Shown here: piece by piece, positions 44,301-50,456 of the stretch
Layout: each line of letters begins with the position of its first letter
How positions within the stretch are numbered: the stretch's first letter is position 1
NCBI GenBank assembly: GCA_027485575.1
Contig: JAIXQU010000130.1
Span: 1 to 61,149, forward strand
Source: Cytophagaceae bacterium
GTDB lineage: Bacteria > Bacteroidota > Bacteroidia > Cytophagales > Flexibacteraceae
Direction of reading: 5' to 3'
DNA length: 61,149 bases
The notes under the pieces: model-generated
Databases searched by the model: none
Seen by the model: the letters and a program-made list of their open reading frames with translations, nothing else
Told to the model about the DNA's origin: nothing
Position numbers and translations under genes: made by a program

Positions 44301-46873
44301 TTAACGGAACCAGCAGTACACAAACCATTGCAAACCTGGCTTCTGGCTTGCAGTTTGGCTTTTTGACAGTGGACAATACCTCGGTTGGAGGCGTTGATTT
44401 GATGAACACAATTACTGCCAATACTTTCCGTGTAAATGCATCCAGAACATTTAGTCTTACTTCTGACAAAATCATTATTTCTCCAGGCGGAAACGTTCAG
44501 ATCAACGGAACTTTTAATGCAGGATCGGGAACCATTGAATATACCAATGGAGGTAATTTTACCAACGATGGGACATTCAACAGGGGAACAAGCACAGTTG
44601 ACTTTTTGAGTACCACACCCGGAGTAGTGGTTGGTTCAGTACAAACCAATTTCCATAACTTAAGACTTGCTCCGAGTGGGTCGGTTAATTTCAATTCCGG
44701 AGCCTTAAGGGGTAGGGTTTCCGGAACCTTGCAAATGAGGGCCGGAAGTTTCTGTATAGGAAATGCACCAATTTATGAAGCAGGTTCAAAACTGATGTAT
44801 TCTGGTGGTGGCACTTTCAACAGAAATGTTGAGTGGGATCCAACTACCCTTCAAAAAGTTGAAGTAACCAACAACACAACCTTAAAATGTGGTCCAAATG
44901 GAACAGGCTTTTCACATGTGATGGCCGATTCACTCATCATTCAATCTGGTTCAACTTTTGACATGAGTGGTCCGGATATGACAGCTTCAACTGTGGTCGG
45001 AGGAAATGTTCATCTCAGGGGAACATTAACACTTTCCAATACAGCTGGTGGAGATTTAGAAGTTGCCGGTGACTGGCAAAATGATGGCGGTACTTTCAAC
45101 TCCAATGGCAGGCTTACCACCTTTAACGGTTCATCGAACGGATCCATCAAGGGTTCATCCAACACCACATTCAGCTTCCTGACTGTAAATAAGGGAATCA
45201 ATAAAACGCTTACCGCCTCCGTTCCATTTACGATTTCCCGACCTCCTGGAGGAACAACACTTCAGATTTCGGGTGGAATCTTTGATTTGAATGGCCAGAC
45301 TTTAAGTTTGGGATCTGGAAGCAATACATTGAGAATTGATGCCGGTTTTACAAACGGCCAAACATTAAGAACCGGAGGAACAAGTATAACAGCATTCTCT
45401 AATTTCAGAAGCAATGGTTCCAATACCGATACCCTAGGTGGAAAAGTTGACTATTCCGGCTCTGGTGCGGAAACACTAATTTCACCAGTGAAAGGATATA
45501 ATTTGTTATGGATAACAGGTGGCTCAACCAAAACCATCAGTCAAAATACAAGGGTGAATGACAGCCTTTGGATTGCGCCTTCTACCACTTTGGATTTTGG
45601 TGCATCTGCTTCAATTTTGGAATCCAAAGGAAATGTGGTAAACAATGGCTCGACCATTGGTTCTGGGACTGGAAAAATAGAATTGAAAGGTTTGGCTGTC
45701 CAAAACATTAGTGGAAACGGTACGTACAGAAATCTGGATGTGAACAATACCAACAACGTAAACAGTACAGGCACCCCTACCATTTCAAGCAAATTGAATG
45801 TGGTTATTGGAAAAATTCTACAGGCCTCAGCTTCTGATAGTATAACGCTTGGTTCAAGTGCAACGATTACCGAAATTATTGGTGGAGGTGAGCATTTCGT
45901 CCGTGGGAAATTATCTACGACCAGAACTGTTGGTACGGCGGCAGAAACTTTTGGTGGAATGGGAATAGAATTAACTGCAGGAGCCAATTTAGGAACCGTT
46001 ACCGCAACCCGGCAATCAGGAATTGCTCTTACCGGCACAGCATCATGTTGTTCCGGATTTACATCCATCAATAGAAATTGGGTAATTAAACCTTCTGTTC
46101 AACCATCTTTAGCTGACAGAAATTTGACTCTTACATGGCAGTCTGAGGATGACAATGCTATGGATATGACAAATCTTCAATTATGGAAAAGATCAAGTAC
46201 GGCTTCTCCCTGGGAAAGTATTGATGCGACACAGGATGTTTCCTTAGGAAATCCAAGGTCAGCTTCCTGGACCGGTGTTTCAAGTTTCTCACAATTTACC
46301 GGTGCAGACCTAAGTAATCCATTGCCACTTGGATTGATATCGCTTTCCGGTAAAAACGAAAACGGCAATGGTTTATTAACCTGGAGGGTGGAAAATGGAA
46401 CAAATCATTCCATTTATAAAATATATAAATCAACAGATGAAAAGAATTTTTCTGAAATTGGTTTGGTAGTTGCCAAAGAGAATAACAATCAGAATTCATA
46501 TCAGTTTACTGACAAGGATTTGAAAAAAGACAGTTACTATAGAATTCAATTGGTTCAAAAAGATGGAAAAGCAGAAGTATCCCAAACTGTTGCTATCAGG
46601 ACCGATGCCTTTGGAAAACCGCAAATCAGGATGTATCCAAACCCAACCAGTGGCGGGGCAAGAATATTAATGGATGGCAACTTCAACAATGAAGGAATGA
46701 TGTCTTTTGAAATATTTGGTATGGATGGAAAAGCAAATGGAAAATTGGCTGGTGAGTTCAATGAGATCAATCAGAAATTTGAAAACTTCACTTCTACCTT
46801 GCCAGCCGGAATGTATCAGGTAAAGATTACATCTGCTGACCAGGTAAAAACTTTGAAACTCATTAAGAGATAA
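32369..46873 (+). CDS. Giant modular secreted adhesin-like protein with type IX sorting tail
   Basis: 4,834 residues in one uninterrupted frame. Signal peptide: KVVLGLLLVASPFLVKGQ. The body is Gly/Thr/Ser/Asn-rich beta-strand repeat, predicted to form a long beta-helix. Autotransporter-associated strand repeats occur near 451 (GGLTKTGAGTQILSNTGNSY), 711, 831 and 936 (GGLIKTGSGILTLG). About five super-modules start with Trp-rich segments near 41, 1098 (YTWTGGAADGLWASSGNWSP), 2017 (YTWTGLAGDNAWTSPNNWSP), 2792 and 3723. Most end in a W-x-x-EGT-x-GG segment (about 1929, 2617, 3630). An IPT/TIG-like segment is near 2710-2790. Residues 4652-4745 resemble the beta domain before sorting tails; 4752-4834 (IRMYPNPTSGGARILMDGNF to LKLIKR) is a type A sorting domain. 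Cell-surface adhesion is inferred; there is no autotransporter barrel. Confidence 0.9.
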   Translation: MNFSTLIRSGNRALRGSGFGKVVLGLLLVASPFLVKGQTTYDWLNTAPDGNFRQGAAGARWNPGGLFDEPPYGIVQFNNNNQTTMTNNVAGTWSQFKFNFGSSATTGRTIGGNTVQFFDFGGTWPFIQNQSSASHTINFPILVGTGGTFNLELVANAGNLVFGGTLGNQGKNVLVYGNNTAIDGTNRSVRLGGITSGAGKLIVSQFGVAKLNVAHTYSGNTEIDNGELWIETGGSATSSAFFVGNGGQLGNVTKLWLANSTGGTTFSNSFTINNGNANTREIGGLNSSGTHTFSGSITNNSTTGGLSVNALSAGGTTTLSGVVSGGGAISTTGSGTVIISGASQNTYTNTFTAGAATTVFNKSADTRAIGTGNMTINTGVAVRTDANNQLGTGTPSLITINGTGVFNLNNTNQKIALASASTTSSVTLGSGTLNIDNAGTDTYAGTITGSGGLTKTGAGTQILSNTGNSYTGATTITGGILRLGASGVIADASNVVMNGGTLSTGAAAGFAETVGTLSMTASSTIALGTGSHNLTFANSSATAFTAGTILTITGWTGTNNGNSSGTAGRIFVGNSAGGLTGLQLSRIRFNISSVLCGAMQLSTGEVVPTGGPVQYYGGATGTWTGNLWGVNELGPYTSVWVSGSHAIMNIASANTLTFATTNVAAITYNANITFASGGTFQTGPSGGAICPIYVDATRTFTMAGQGISTAAGSGLIKLGTGTLQSTNGNTYPGGFTLNSGTMVVGGVNAMGNGGALNLNGGTLGTVANRNITARYTGINIGGDFTIGDAVNNSTFIFADNVALGSGVTRTITLGAAATQTFNGIISGTSSNLVLAATAAGSLQLGGVNTYGGNTTINGGTLRTSVAAALPSTTNVTLANTAGANLDLVISNQTIASIAGGGSTGGNISLGATVAALTVNQSTNTTYSGLISGASIGGLIKTGSGILTLGHTANTYTGPTTITAGELRINPSTTTGSFASQVVLNGGKLSSTGITLNTVWTNSSTLKLDANSSIDLGSNVHELRFAASDAITWGAFTITVNGWTGTAGNSGATGRIFVGTTNGGLISGQLSKINFAGYGSGAVILSTGEIVPAAAPVSYTWTGGAADGLWASSGNWSPAGVPASADQVTIVTAGTNLNLADARTVNNAVFNGNFNVTSTGSLTVTGNVTYTSGTGTWDCASTFTMSSSSSQTIPAYNYGNLVVSGGARTLVNGSTTRVCGNYTPGTSTTVTGSTFEFNGTAAQAINNNAAAFATLNITNSSATVTANANVTASTAMTVGSGAIFNMASATTLNVSSATVLVTGTLRNSSGNSITQTSATVTINGTYDHNMNGGAVLSGTWGGSSNFLINTGATTALPASNLGQSFNDVTINAALIGTQNFGAALTTIGRDLIVNGTGSTIGLTATTAYAGTIGRNFTINAGNITLVTGNNTSNASLAVTGNVSINGGGLTVAGGSSSGTGTAALTVGGTFSNSSSTGTSFVLNGGSKTGVTATITGLYTQSGSGTSSLGQNTSGAATLTCNGGITISNGTFNVANGGPATLTVAAANTLTVSGGTLIGSATAHISTINANGNVTVSSGILTLANIASSTSNMTMANNNTMTVSGSGTVNVAVAGIGNLNVGTSTSTVTTTALTINGGSLVIASGGTGTVNSYADLNLTSGSMSRSLGTAVFNFLKPGVDPVIPGNHVITQSSGTISGIIAMNVGSGAANWPLLTLGSSTINIGANTTLTITANAKIDCGATNVLTGLTFTLATQGTLITANTAGITTGASGSIQTTNRNFGTLGYFIYNGTSAQVTGNAFPASSAIFSIFNSAGVTLTSSHTIFAGGQFILFLSPLGGFLDLAGNNLTIQNTATIVGASSSNYIRTSGAGRLIRTVGTSVLFPIGTSAGYNPLLLSSGTSDTYAVRVINGAISGNTTPNDITKTINRLWEVTEGTAGGTATIVAAYNVGEENNAGVFNAASQRYIGIANGPGVNSFSQVVTATGTTTFTASGSMTPTVASYFIGLGKDDGLVSPITTYTWTGLAGDNAWTSPNNWSPNTSAAGPTAIDHVIINIATAPLIISGSRTISNFELSGTGTFSMAASSTLTINGDLTYNGSSGATATFDCSSTLNITSSLSQPIPPLNYGNLNASGGARNWSSTGTIGICGIFTPGSSNNISTSTVNFNGAAGQTINAINYFNLTNSSNTTRTLGAGTIDIANSYTPTTAVTSPGTGTVNFSSASVNQTIPCSNYFNITNTGNFNRTLASTGANTNKITVAGTFTFGTGPYTIGTSTVEYTGAGYNLTAFTYYNAIFNGSGIFSLSGNTITVNNNFNATAGTVIIGSSGGNGILNVNGTLTIDGGTLNTTNTTTAGTINLLGNFGISAGTMTKSGSGTGTVNFIHASNPQTFNQSGGTISNANNWNFGNGSVANTVQFTSNVSASTGVFNVNSGTTVDLGANQLTVTSGTFNLNSGASFITTNAAGILAGATAVSGSILRGASSSFSFNTGANYTFGGANTGTGFTGANNLTINNASNVTLTSSATVSGTLTFSNGILILGANTLTANGSVSGAGATRYVRTSGTGRLIKSVSSSPVLFEVGNSAYNPITIANSGTSDVLGIAVADAISQTLNNSSNVVNRSWTITEGTAGGSNLAVTTQWNSPGEEAAGFTAGYAAGTKRLAVWTGSNWTQVAVSFSGAGTKTFSTSTNFLPATLTPGTYTIAAGIDDAFICTAPPTITSFLPTSAYAGDAITITGTGLTGLTVASIGGINATIGTQSGTSVVLTVGPGASGNIILGTNALCTATSSGTFTFSGFISTQSGPWGTGATWRGGNVPTTPGATVVIDATHNVTSNVASNPASITVNSTGTLTLTNSARLGTSASTAVVVDGTLTCPVSVIGASNGMYCNTLTINNGGIFNNNAGNADAISALTFTVNAGGTYNHDAVSSSTNANTFDMAGGTSGNFFNADATVNITKWGQTGNTPTAPFPTSATGTYGNLTINITGQVYTGAWNIQGGITNTKNFTIIGTGSRELRIFTNAAGGTLNVSGDMSVTGGITALLNSGSTCSGSCPNAVLNVSGNFSVSGGTFDLTGISGNSTTGNTTINLFGNCSISGAGQIRRTTANSGTNAIRFVKNGGQTFSTTATGINTNVVNIDIGAAAAPALPVSTVQMLSNIPMNAGATMTVFQNATLDARAERTVTGGTFTMNTGGQIRIGSQQGIVSSASGSPNNGNIRTTTRNYNGGGNYSYCSFTNNQTTGDGLPTTITGVLKIANSGTTSNKTVTLTTVPTTTTTLTLDSGFFEAGVGGTINIAAGGTVIRTATGTGDFATGSSAGTVNFNGAGSFSGSSNPYNVTINTGAVNFGADVVTIQNGGTFQINGGNVGSSNPPYYAVGSTLRYNTGYGRFDEWNSTSGRGYPHHVRISAGTFDLGSGGSANRQCGGNLTIDDGTTFTMSAMANSLTVSGNVTMGSAATATLTLSSAMGGDLYVGGNWTRNATSTLNTNSREVIFNGTAAQSFTGVTTFDYIRMNNNSTGLTLNNNMIVNQRLQIDDGQIILGTNNITLNGSAFVTGGGASDFIVTNSTGVLSQPVVNGEGDNWFPVGPSTNIFGPVTLNNTGAGTDNISVRVRDIRAIASPTYTNAVNDTTQMVKMEWFMNEGTPGGNNIRTTFGWQGAGTAGAGNVEGSGFDRTSGVYHGNYNGTKYVVRAANATGGSNPWFSLSTIALPYTGNLSNQAFVVGNINGILPCFQTLLAGDWNTSTNWVDLSVPPLDATVCLNHAMTLASAPPNPSGVTINAGGSVAINNGVTLTFEPNAFFTNSSGSFKNMTTGTIQFSGLAVVNGANAIGFNNLQLKDNTTFTTTPTINNELEILPGGFVISAGSVNYGASSTLKYNTGGPYSRSNEWRATSGAGYPANVLVTGNTSLNLDAGTGVNRMIQGNMQIDNGSSVTQGATGFNLTVPGNFTLNGGYTQSTTFGGDLVLGGNWSSASTATLTANNRDVRFNGTSSTQTIANLASGLQFGFLTVDNTSVGGVDLMNTITANTFRVNASRTFSLTSDKIIISPGGNVQINGTFNAGSGTIEYTNGGNFTNDGTFNRGTSTVDFLSTTPGVVVGSVQTNFHNLRLAPSGSVNFNSGALRGRVSGTLQMRAGSFCIGNAPIYEAGSKLMYSGGGTFNRNVEWDPTTLQKVEVTNNTTLKCGPNGTGFSHVMADSLIIQSGSTFDMSGPDMTASTVVGGNVHLRGTLTLSNTAGGDLEVAGDWQNDGGTFNSNGRLTTFNGSSNGSIKGSSNTTFSFLTVNKGINKTLTASVPFTISRPPGGTTLQISGGIFDLNGQTLSLGSGSNTLRIDAGFTNGQTLRTGGTSITAFSNFRSNGSNTDTLGGKVDYSGSGAETLISPVKGYNLLWITGGSTKTISQNTRVNDSLWIAPSTTLDFGASASILESKGNVVNNGSTIGSGTGKIELKGLAVQNISGNGTYRNLDVNNTNNVNSTGTPTISSKLNVVIGKILQASASDSITLGSSATITEIIGGGEHFVRGKLSTTRTVGTAAETFGGMGIELTAGANLGTVTATRQSGIALTGTASCCSGFTSINRNWVIKPSVQPSLADRNLTLTWQSEDDNAMDMTNLQLWKRSSTASPWESIDATQDVSLGNPRSASWTGVSSFSQFTGADLSNPLPLGLISLSGKNENGNGLLTWRVENGTNHSIYKIYKSTDEKNFSEIGLVVAKENNNQNSYQFTDKDLKKDSYYRIQLVQKDGKAEVSQTVAIRTDAFGKPQIRMYPNPTSGGARILMDGNFNNEGMMSFEIFGMDGKANGKLAGEFNEINQKFENFTSTLPAGMYQVKITSADQVKTLKLIKR

Positions 46874-46894
46874 TTTTTAAATCTTTTAAAAAAG

Positions 46895-46925
46895 ACCGGT
46901 GCTCTATAGTGCCGGTTTTTTTTTA
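46895..46925 (+). terminator. Terminator after the giant gene
   Basis: Stem ACCGGTGC / GTGCCGGT (two wobble pairs), loop TCTATA, followed by ten T's, 22 bases after the stop. Confidence 0.85.
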
Positions 46926-46955
46926 CTTAACCGAATTAAAAACCAGAAACGTCAC

Positions 46956-46984
46956 TTGCTATTTTTATCCAGATTATATATTTA
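46956..46984 (+). promoter_or_regulatory. Possible murF promoter
   Basis: TTG (46956-46958), 18 bases, then TATATTTA (46977-46984), one base off TAnnTTTG. The predicted start would coincide almost with the murF ATG at 46991, giving a leaderless or near-leaderless mRNA. Confidence 0.35.
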
Positions 46985-46990
46985 CGTTAA

Positions 46991-48271
46991 ATGGAAATAG
47001 AACCACTTTACTCCGCTTTTCTTCGTTCTTCCGGAGTAAACACAGATACCAGAAGCCTTCAGGCCGGACAAATGTTTTGGGCTTTAAAGGGTCCAAATTT
47101 TAATGGAAACCAATATGCGAAGAAAGCTCTTGAATTGGGTGCTGCTTTTGTGGTCGTGGATGAGGAAACAGGAATAAGAGATTCCAGGATTCTGAAAGTT
47201 AGAAATGGGCTAAAGGAATTACAAAAATTAGCCCATCACCACCGGTTGGTTTGGGGAAAAGAAATTATCGGAGTTTGTGGATCAAATGGAAAAACCACAA
47301 CCAAAGAACTTATTACCCGGGCATTATCAACTGAAATGCAGGTTTTTTCAACCCCTGGAAATCTGAATAACCACATCGGGGTTCCACTTTCCTTGCTGAA
47401 ACTTGAAGCCAATCACGACATTGCAGTCATTGAAATGGGCGCCAACCATGCCCGTGAAATTGATGATCTTTGCTACATTGCCGAACCTAACTCCGGCCTG
47501 ATTACCAATATAGGAAAGGACCATCTGGAAGGATTTGGCAGCATTGAAAAAACGGCAAAAGCCAATGGAGAACTTTTCGATTTTCTGCACCATCATTTGG
47601 GTACTGCATTTATCAATACTACTGATGAATGGAATGAAAAGCTGAAAACCAAAATTCAAAAACAGTTTTTATATCCAAAAGAATCGGATAATGTTCAGAT
47701 CGAATTGTTGGCTTCTGATTTTTACCTAAAAGTACAATATGCGGGAGAGGTTGCAGAAACCCGTTTAATGGGAAAATACAATTTCAACAATCTGGCAACT
47801 GCTTTGGCTGTTTCTGCCTTTTATAAAATCGACCCTAAAAAAGCATTGCAAGCTGTGGCAGGTTATGAACCATCGAACAACAGATCGCAGATAATAAAAA
47901 CGGAAAGAAATACAATCATTTCTGATGCATACAATGCGAATCCAAGTTCTGTTTTGGCGGCTTTGGAAAATCTTTTAGCCCTAAAAGCTGAAAAGAAAAC
48001 GGCCATTCTTGGAGATATGCTTGAGCTCGGAAAGGAATCGGGAAAAGAACACAGGGAATTGGCCCATTGGGCAAAAAACCACAAGGAAATCCGGTTTATG
48101 GTTACTGGGAAGGAAATGGAAGAGTTTTCAAAATCTTTTCCAGAGGCTATTTATTTTGAAAACAAGGATGACCTGAATGGCTTTTTGGAAAAAGAGAAAC
48201 TTGAAAATGAAATGGTCTTGCTGAAAGGATCAAGGGGAATGAAGCTGGAGAGCCTCATACCAGTTTTGTAA
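46991..48271 (+). CDS. murF: UDP-MurNAc-tripeptide--D-alanyl-D-alanine ligase
   Basis: A 426-residue Mur ligase: SGVNTDTRSLQAGQMFWALK at the N-terminal domain, P-loop VCGSNGKTTTKELI (near residue 96), NLNNHIGVPLSLL, AVIEMGANHAREID, NYNFNN-type KYNFNNLATAL, and ISDAYNANPSSVLAALENL with GDMLELG. It adds D-Ala-D-Ala to the peptidoglycan precursor in the cytoplasm. It lies outside the usual mur/fts cluster. It converges with xdhC, leaving one base between the genes. Confidence 0.95.
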   Translation: MEIEPLYSAFLRSSGVNTDTRSLQAGQMFWALKGPNFNGNQYAKKALELGAAFVVVDEETGIRDSRILKVRNGLKELQKLAHHHRLVWGKEIIGVCGSNGKTTTKELITRALSTEMQVFSTPGNLNNHIGVPLSLLKLEANHDIAVIEMGANHAREIDDLCYIAEPNSGLITNIGKDHLEGFGSIEKTAKANGELFDFLHHHLGTAFINTTDEWNEKLKTKIQKQFLYPKESDNVQIELLASDFYLKVQYAGEVAETRLMGKYNFNNLATALAVSAFYKIDPKKALQAVAGYEPSNNRSQIIKTERNTIISDAYNANPSSVLAALENLLALKAEKKTAILGDMLELGKESGKEHRELAHWAKNHKEIRFMVTGKEMEEFSKSFPEAIYFENKDDLNGFLEKEKLENEMVLLKGSRGMKLESLIPVL

Positions 48272-48272
48272 T

Positions 48273-49241
48273 TCAGAAAGCGTGGTTCTTTACCGCAATT
48301 ATCTGTGCAGCAATGCTAATCGCAATTTCTTCAGGCGTCTGGCTTTTAATATACATTCCAACCGGAGCAAAAATGGATGACAGCCAATTTTCATCAAATC
48401 CTTCTGATTTGTAATCGTTCATCATTTTTTCTATCTTCTTTTTGCTGCCCAAAACGCCTAGAAAAGCAAACTTTTTATCCTTCAAAGCCCTGATGGCAAG
48501 GTCGTCGGTTCGATATCCAAATGACATGATGACGACAAAATCAGTCGGGTTTTCAGGAATGAGTTCAGACAAGTTTGTGAAGTCGGAAACAACTACCTTT
48601 TCAAAAACAAACTGATTTTCAGCCATTGTATTAAGATTGGGCCGGTCATCGTACAAATGGATTTGAAAATCCATCATGGCCATAATTTTGCTAAAAGCGA
48701 GGGAACAATGGCCTGCGCCAACAATATGCAAGCGAGGCCGGAACCCAACCGATGCAGCATAAAACCAATCGTTTTCTGAAAAAACGATGGATTCAGGTTT
48801 TTGGAAAGTTTGGTTGGATTCAAATTCAATGCCTTCAGTTTTTAAAGTCAGGGTTCCCGTTTCTCCCTTTTCAAAGTTTGTAACCAGTTTTTTAACAGCC
48901 TCTAAATCTGTGTTTTGTAACGGATAAATGAGTATGGTCTGTTCACCGGAGCAGATCAAACCACTTTGTTGTTTTGGGGCAGACTTGTCATGGATTTGCC
49001 TGTGGATAGAAATTTCAGCACCGGCCTTTCTGAGCATCTCCTTTGCCCTTTCTACAAACTTATGTTCCATTATCCCGCCACCAATAGAACCCTCCAATTC
49101 TCCATTTTGGTTTACGGCCATACAAAATCCTTCCCTCCCTGGACTGCTGCCCAGGCTTTCAATCACATACAAAAGAACCGTTGGAATTTTGAGCTCCAGA
49201 TTTTTCCGGATAAAATGCCATGTTTCAAGATTTCTCCCCAC
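48273..49241 (-). CDS. XdhC/CoxI-family protein
   Basis: A 322-residue protein with the XdhC_CoxI N-terminal region (VIESLGSSPGREGFCMAVNQ, GSIGGGIMEHKFVE, GLICSGEQTILIYPL) and the C-terminal Rossmann domain (PRLHIVGAGHCSLAFSKIMA, VVIMSFGYRTDDLAIRALK, LGVLGSKKKIEKM). The family delivers sulfurated molybdenum cofactor to xanthine dehydrogenase-type enzymes; none is encoded here. The start codon is GTG at 49241 (no better ATG). Function at this locus is unproven. Confidence 0.85.
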   Translation of the reverse strand: MGRNLETWHFIRKNLELKIPTVLLYVIESLGSSPGREGFCMAVNQNGELEGSIGGGIMEHKFVERAKEMLRKAGAEISIHRQIHDKSAPKQQSGLICSGEQTILIYPLQNTDLEAVKKLVTNFEKGETGTLTLKTEGIEFESNQTFQKPESIVFSENDWFYAASVGFRPRLHIVGAGHCSLAFSKIMAMMDFQIHLYDDRPNLNTMAENQFVFEKVVVSDFTNLSELIPENPTDFVVIMSFGYRTDDLAIRALKDKKFAFLGVLGSKKKIEKMMNDYKSEGFDENWLSSIFAPVGMYIKSQTPEEIAISIAAQIIAVKNHAF

Positions 49242-49271
49242 GCCTCAAATGTGAGAAAAAAGGTCTTCTAT

Positions 49272-49439
49272 TCAAATATCACATTCGAAATGCTGGAATT
49301 TTGCAATCCATGTATGTTGATACTAAGTTTTTAAAACACTCAGAATTGGCGTAACTCAATGCCGAACCATGATTATTGCGAAAGATAAAAATGGCGTATA
49401 AACCGTTTGGGAGACAGTTAAACTTATTAAAATTCCTGA
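49272..49439 (+). repeat. Diverged direct repeat, copy A (downstream side of the toxin-antitoxin pair)
   Basis: Bases 49272-49370 align without gaps to 50367-50465 (offset 1095; about 49 of 61 identical over 49309-49369). 49378-49439 aligns to 50586-50647 (about 55 of 62 identical). The three hairpins present in copy B are decayed here: only 5 of 7 pairs remain in the first, two mismatches in the second, and the third is lost. It lies between xdhC and the PIN gene; no coding frame. Confidence 0.7.
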
Positions 49440-49473
49440 AAATCATTTCGTAAGAATAAGAACAGTCTGTCGG

Positions 49474-49893
49474 TTATTGATTTGAGAGAACTAAAACAAA
49501 TTCTTGTGGGCTCAATACAGGGATTTCAGAGCCGGAATAGTCTTTTGGGTTTCGTGTAACAATGGCGGAAACTGTGACCGCAGCTCCAGCCGAATATTGA
49601 ACAGCATCTTCAAAATCCTTCCAACCCAATGCGAGAGCCGCAAGAATTGTTTCTTTGCTCACCGTTACGATATTCAAAATTTCAATCAAATTGGTGATAA
49701 ACCCAGTGGCCAAAACGTTTCCAATTTTATTTGAAATTATGTAATATACATCGGTTATGGAAGATGCCGACATATATATAGCTATCTGCTTATCCTGGGC
49801 GGCCTGGAAAATGATTTTTGCATCATCATAATAAGGCATTCTGGCAAGTGCGATATCAACGATAATGTTGGTATCAAGCAACACATCTCTCAT
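49474..49893 (-). CDS. PIN-domain toxin (VapC-like ribonuclease)
   Basis: A 139-residue PIN domain with the usual acidic set: LLDTNIIVDI (D7), SITDVYYI, KDFEDAVQYSAG and VTRNPKDYSGSEIPVLSP. PIN toxins are Mg2+-dependent RNases that cut tRNA or rRNA. It follows the antitoxin gene with an ATGA overlap, the standard order for this toxin type. All key residues are present, so it is probably functional. Flanked on both sides by diverged direct repeats. Confidence 0.87.
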   Translation of the reverse strand: MRDVLLDTNIIVDIALARMPYYDDAKIIFQAAQDKQIAIYMSASSITDVYYIISNKIGNVLATGFITNLIEILNIVTVSKETILAALALGWKDFEDAVQYSAGAAVTVSAIVTRNPKDYSGSEIPVLSPQEFVLVLSNQ

Positions 49894-50132
49894 AAATACT
49901 TCTTAGCGATATGTTCATGCCTGGCTTTTCCTGGATCATTCACTTCATGGCCCTTCAAAATACCACCCCATTTTTCAATAAATTTGATTGGGGTCATCTT
50001 CTCCTCTGGTTCTATGGTTGGGTTTAAAATCACATCCACAGTAGAGCCTTCGACAGCTGAACCTACCGGCAGCTGAATGGTACCATCTCTGGCAACTGTC
50101 GCAGTAAATCGAATGGTTTTTGCAATGGTCAT
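49890..50132 (-). CDS. Putative antitoxin of the PIN toxin
   Basis: An 80-residue protein. The N-terminal part KTIRFTATVARDGTIQLPVG resembles an AbrB/DUF2281-like DNA-binding strand arrangement. The C-terminal part (PIKFIEKWGGILKGHEVNDPGKARHEHIAKKYL region) is the helical segment expected to wrap the toxin. Its position directly before and overlapping a PIN gene identifies it better than its sequence. It probably binds its own promoter; no palindromic operator is seen in the 30 bases upstream. Confidence 0.75.
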   Translation of the reverse strand: MTIAKTIRFTATVARDGTIQLPVGSAVEGSTVDVILNPTIEPEEKMTPIKFIEKWGGILKGHEVNDPGKARHEHIAKKYL

Positions 50133-50200
50133 GATGTTTTCTATTTGAATCCAAAATTAACCAATTTAGACAAGATTATGCAGTCGAATTTATCTCACCT

Positions 50201-50230
50201 GTCCTGAGTTTTCCGAAGGGAACTGAGGAC
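50201..50230. repeat. Imperfect inverted repeat at the edge of the hairpin array
   Basis: Arms GTCCTGAGTT and AACTGAGGAC (one mismatch) around TTCCGAAGGG. It is the first structured element upstream of the antitoxin gene; an 8-bp palindrome GTTCGAAC lies further along at 50289-50296. Confidence 0.4.
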
Positions 50231-50274
50231 GATTAATATAGACAGTACCTCAGGTTAGGTGGGCGCTCGTCGGG

Positions 50275-50456
50275 CGAGGTTCTACCTCGTTCGAACTATT
50301 TTCTGGCCTCCGGCCAACATACTCCGTTCACTGTTTGGCAAAGACTTAGTCTTTATCAGTGTGAATTCGAATGTTACATTCGACAAGATCAATTTCTGAA
50401 AACCATGCATCTTGAAACTAAGTTTCTAAAACACTCCGACGTAGAGTAACTCTACG
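50275..50456. repeat. Array of six perfect stem-loops with three-base loops
   Basis: Six hairpins, each with a different stem and exactly three unpaired bases: CGAGGT/ACCTCG (50275-50289), TGGCC/GGCCA (50304-50316), AAAGAC/GTCTTT (50340-50354), TCGAATG/CATTCGA (50367-50383), GAAAC/GTTTC (50414-50426) and CGTAGAG/CTCTACG (50440-50456). Centres are 50282, 50310, 50347, 50375, 50420 and 50448, so spacings are 28, 37, 28, 45, 28. No T run follows any of them. The last three belong to direct-repeat copy B. Function unknown. Confidence 0.75.

Noticed and set aside
32498-46770. Many open frames on the minus strand opposite the giant gene (up to 205 codons at 40,624-41,241)
   Set aside because: They mirror the Thr/Gly/Asn-rich repeat codons of the sense gene, giving Pro/Val/Ala-rich peptides with no signals or domains; shadows of the coding strand.
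32369-46873. Classification of the giant protein as a type V autotransporter
   Set aside because: The strand repeats are autotransporter-associated, but the C-terminus has no 12-strand barrel; it ends in a type IX sorting domain.
50275-50456. Hairpin array as a CRISPR array
   Set aside because: Stem sequences all differ, there is no repeated unit of 25-40 bases, no constant spacers and no cas genes.
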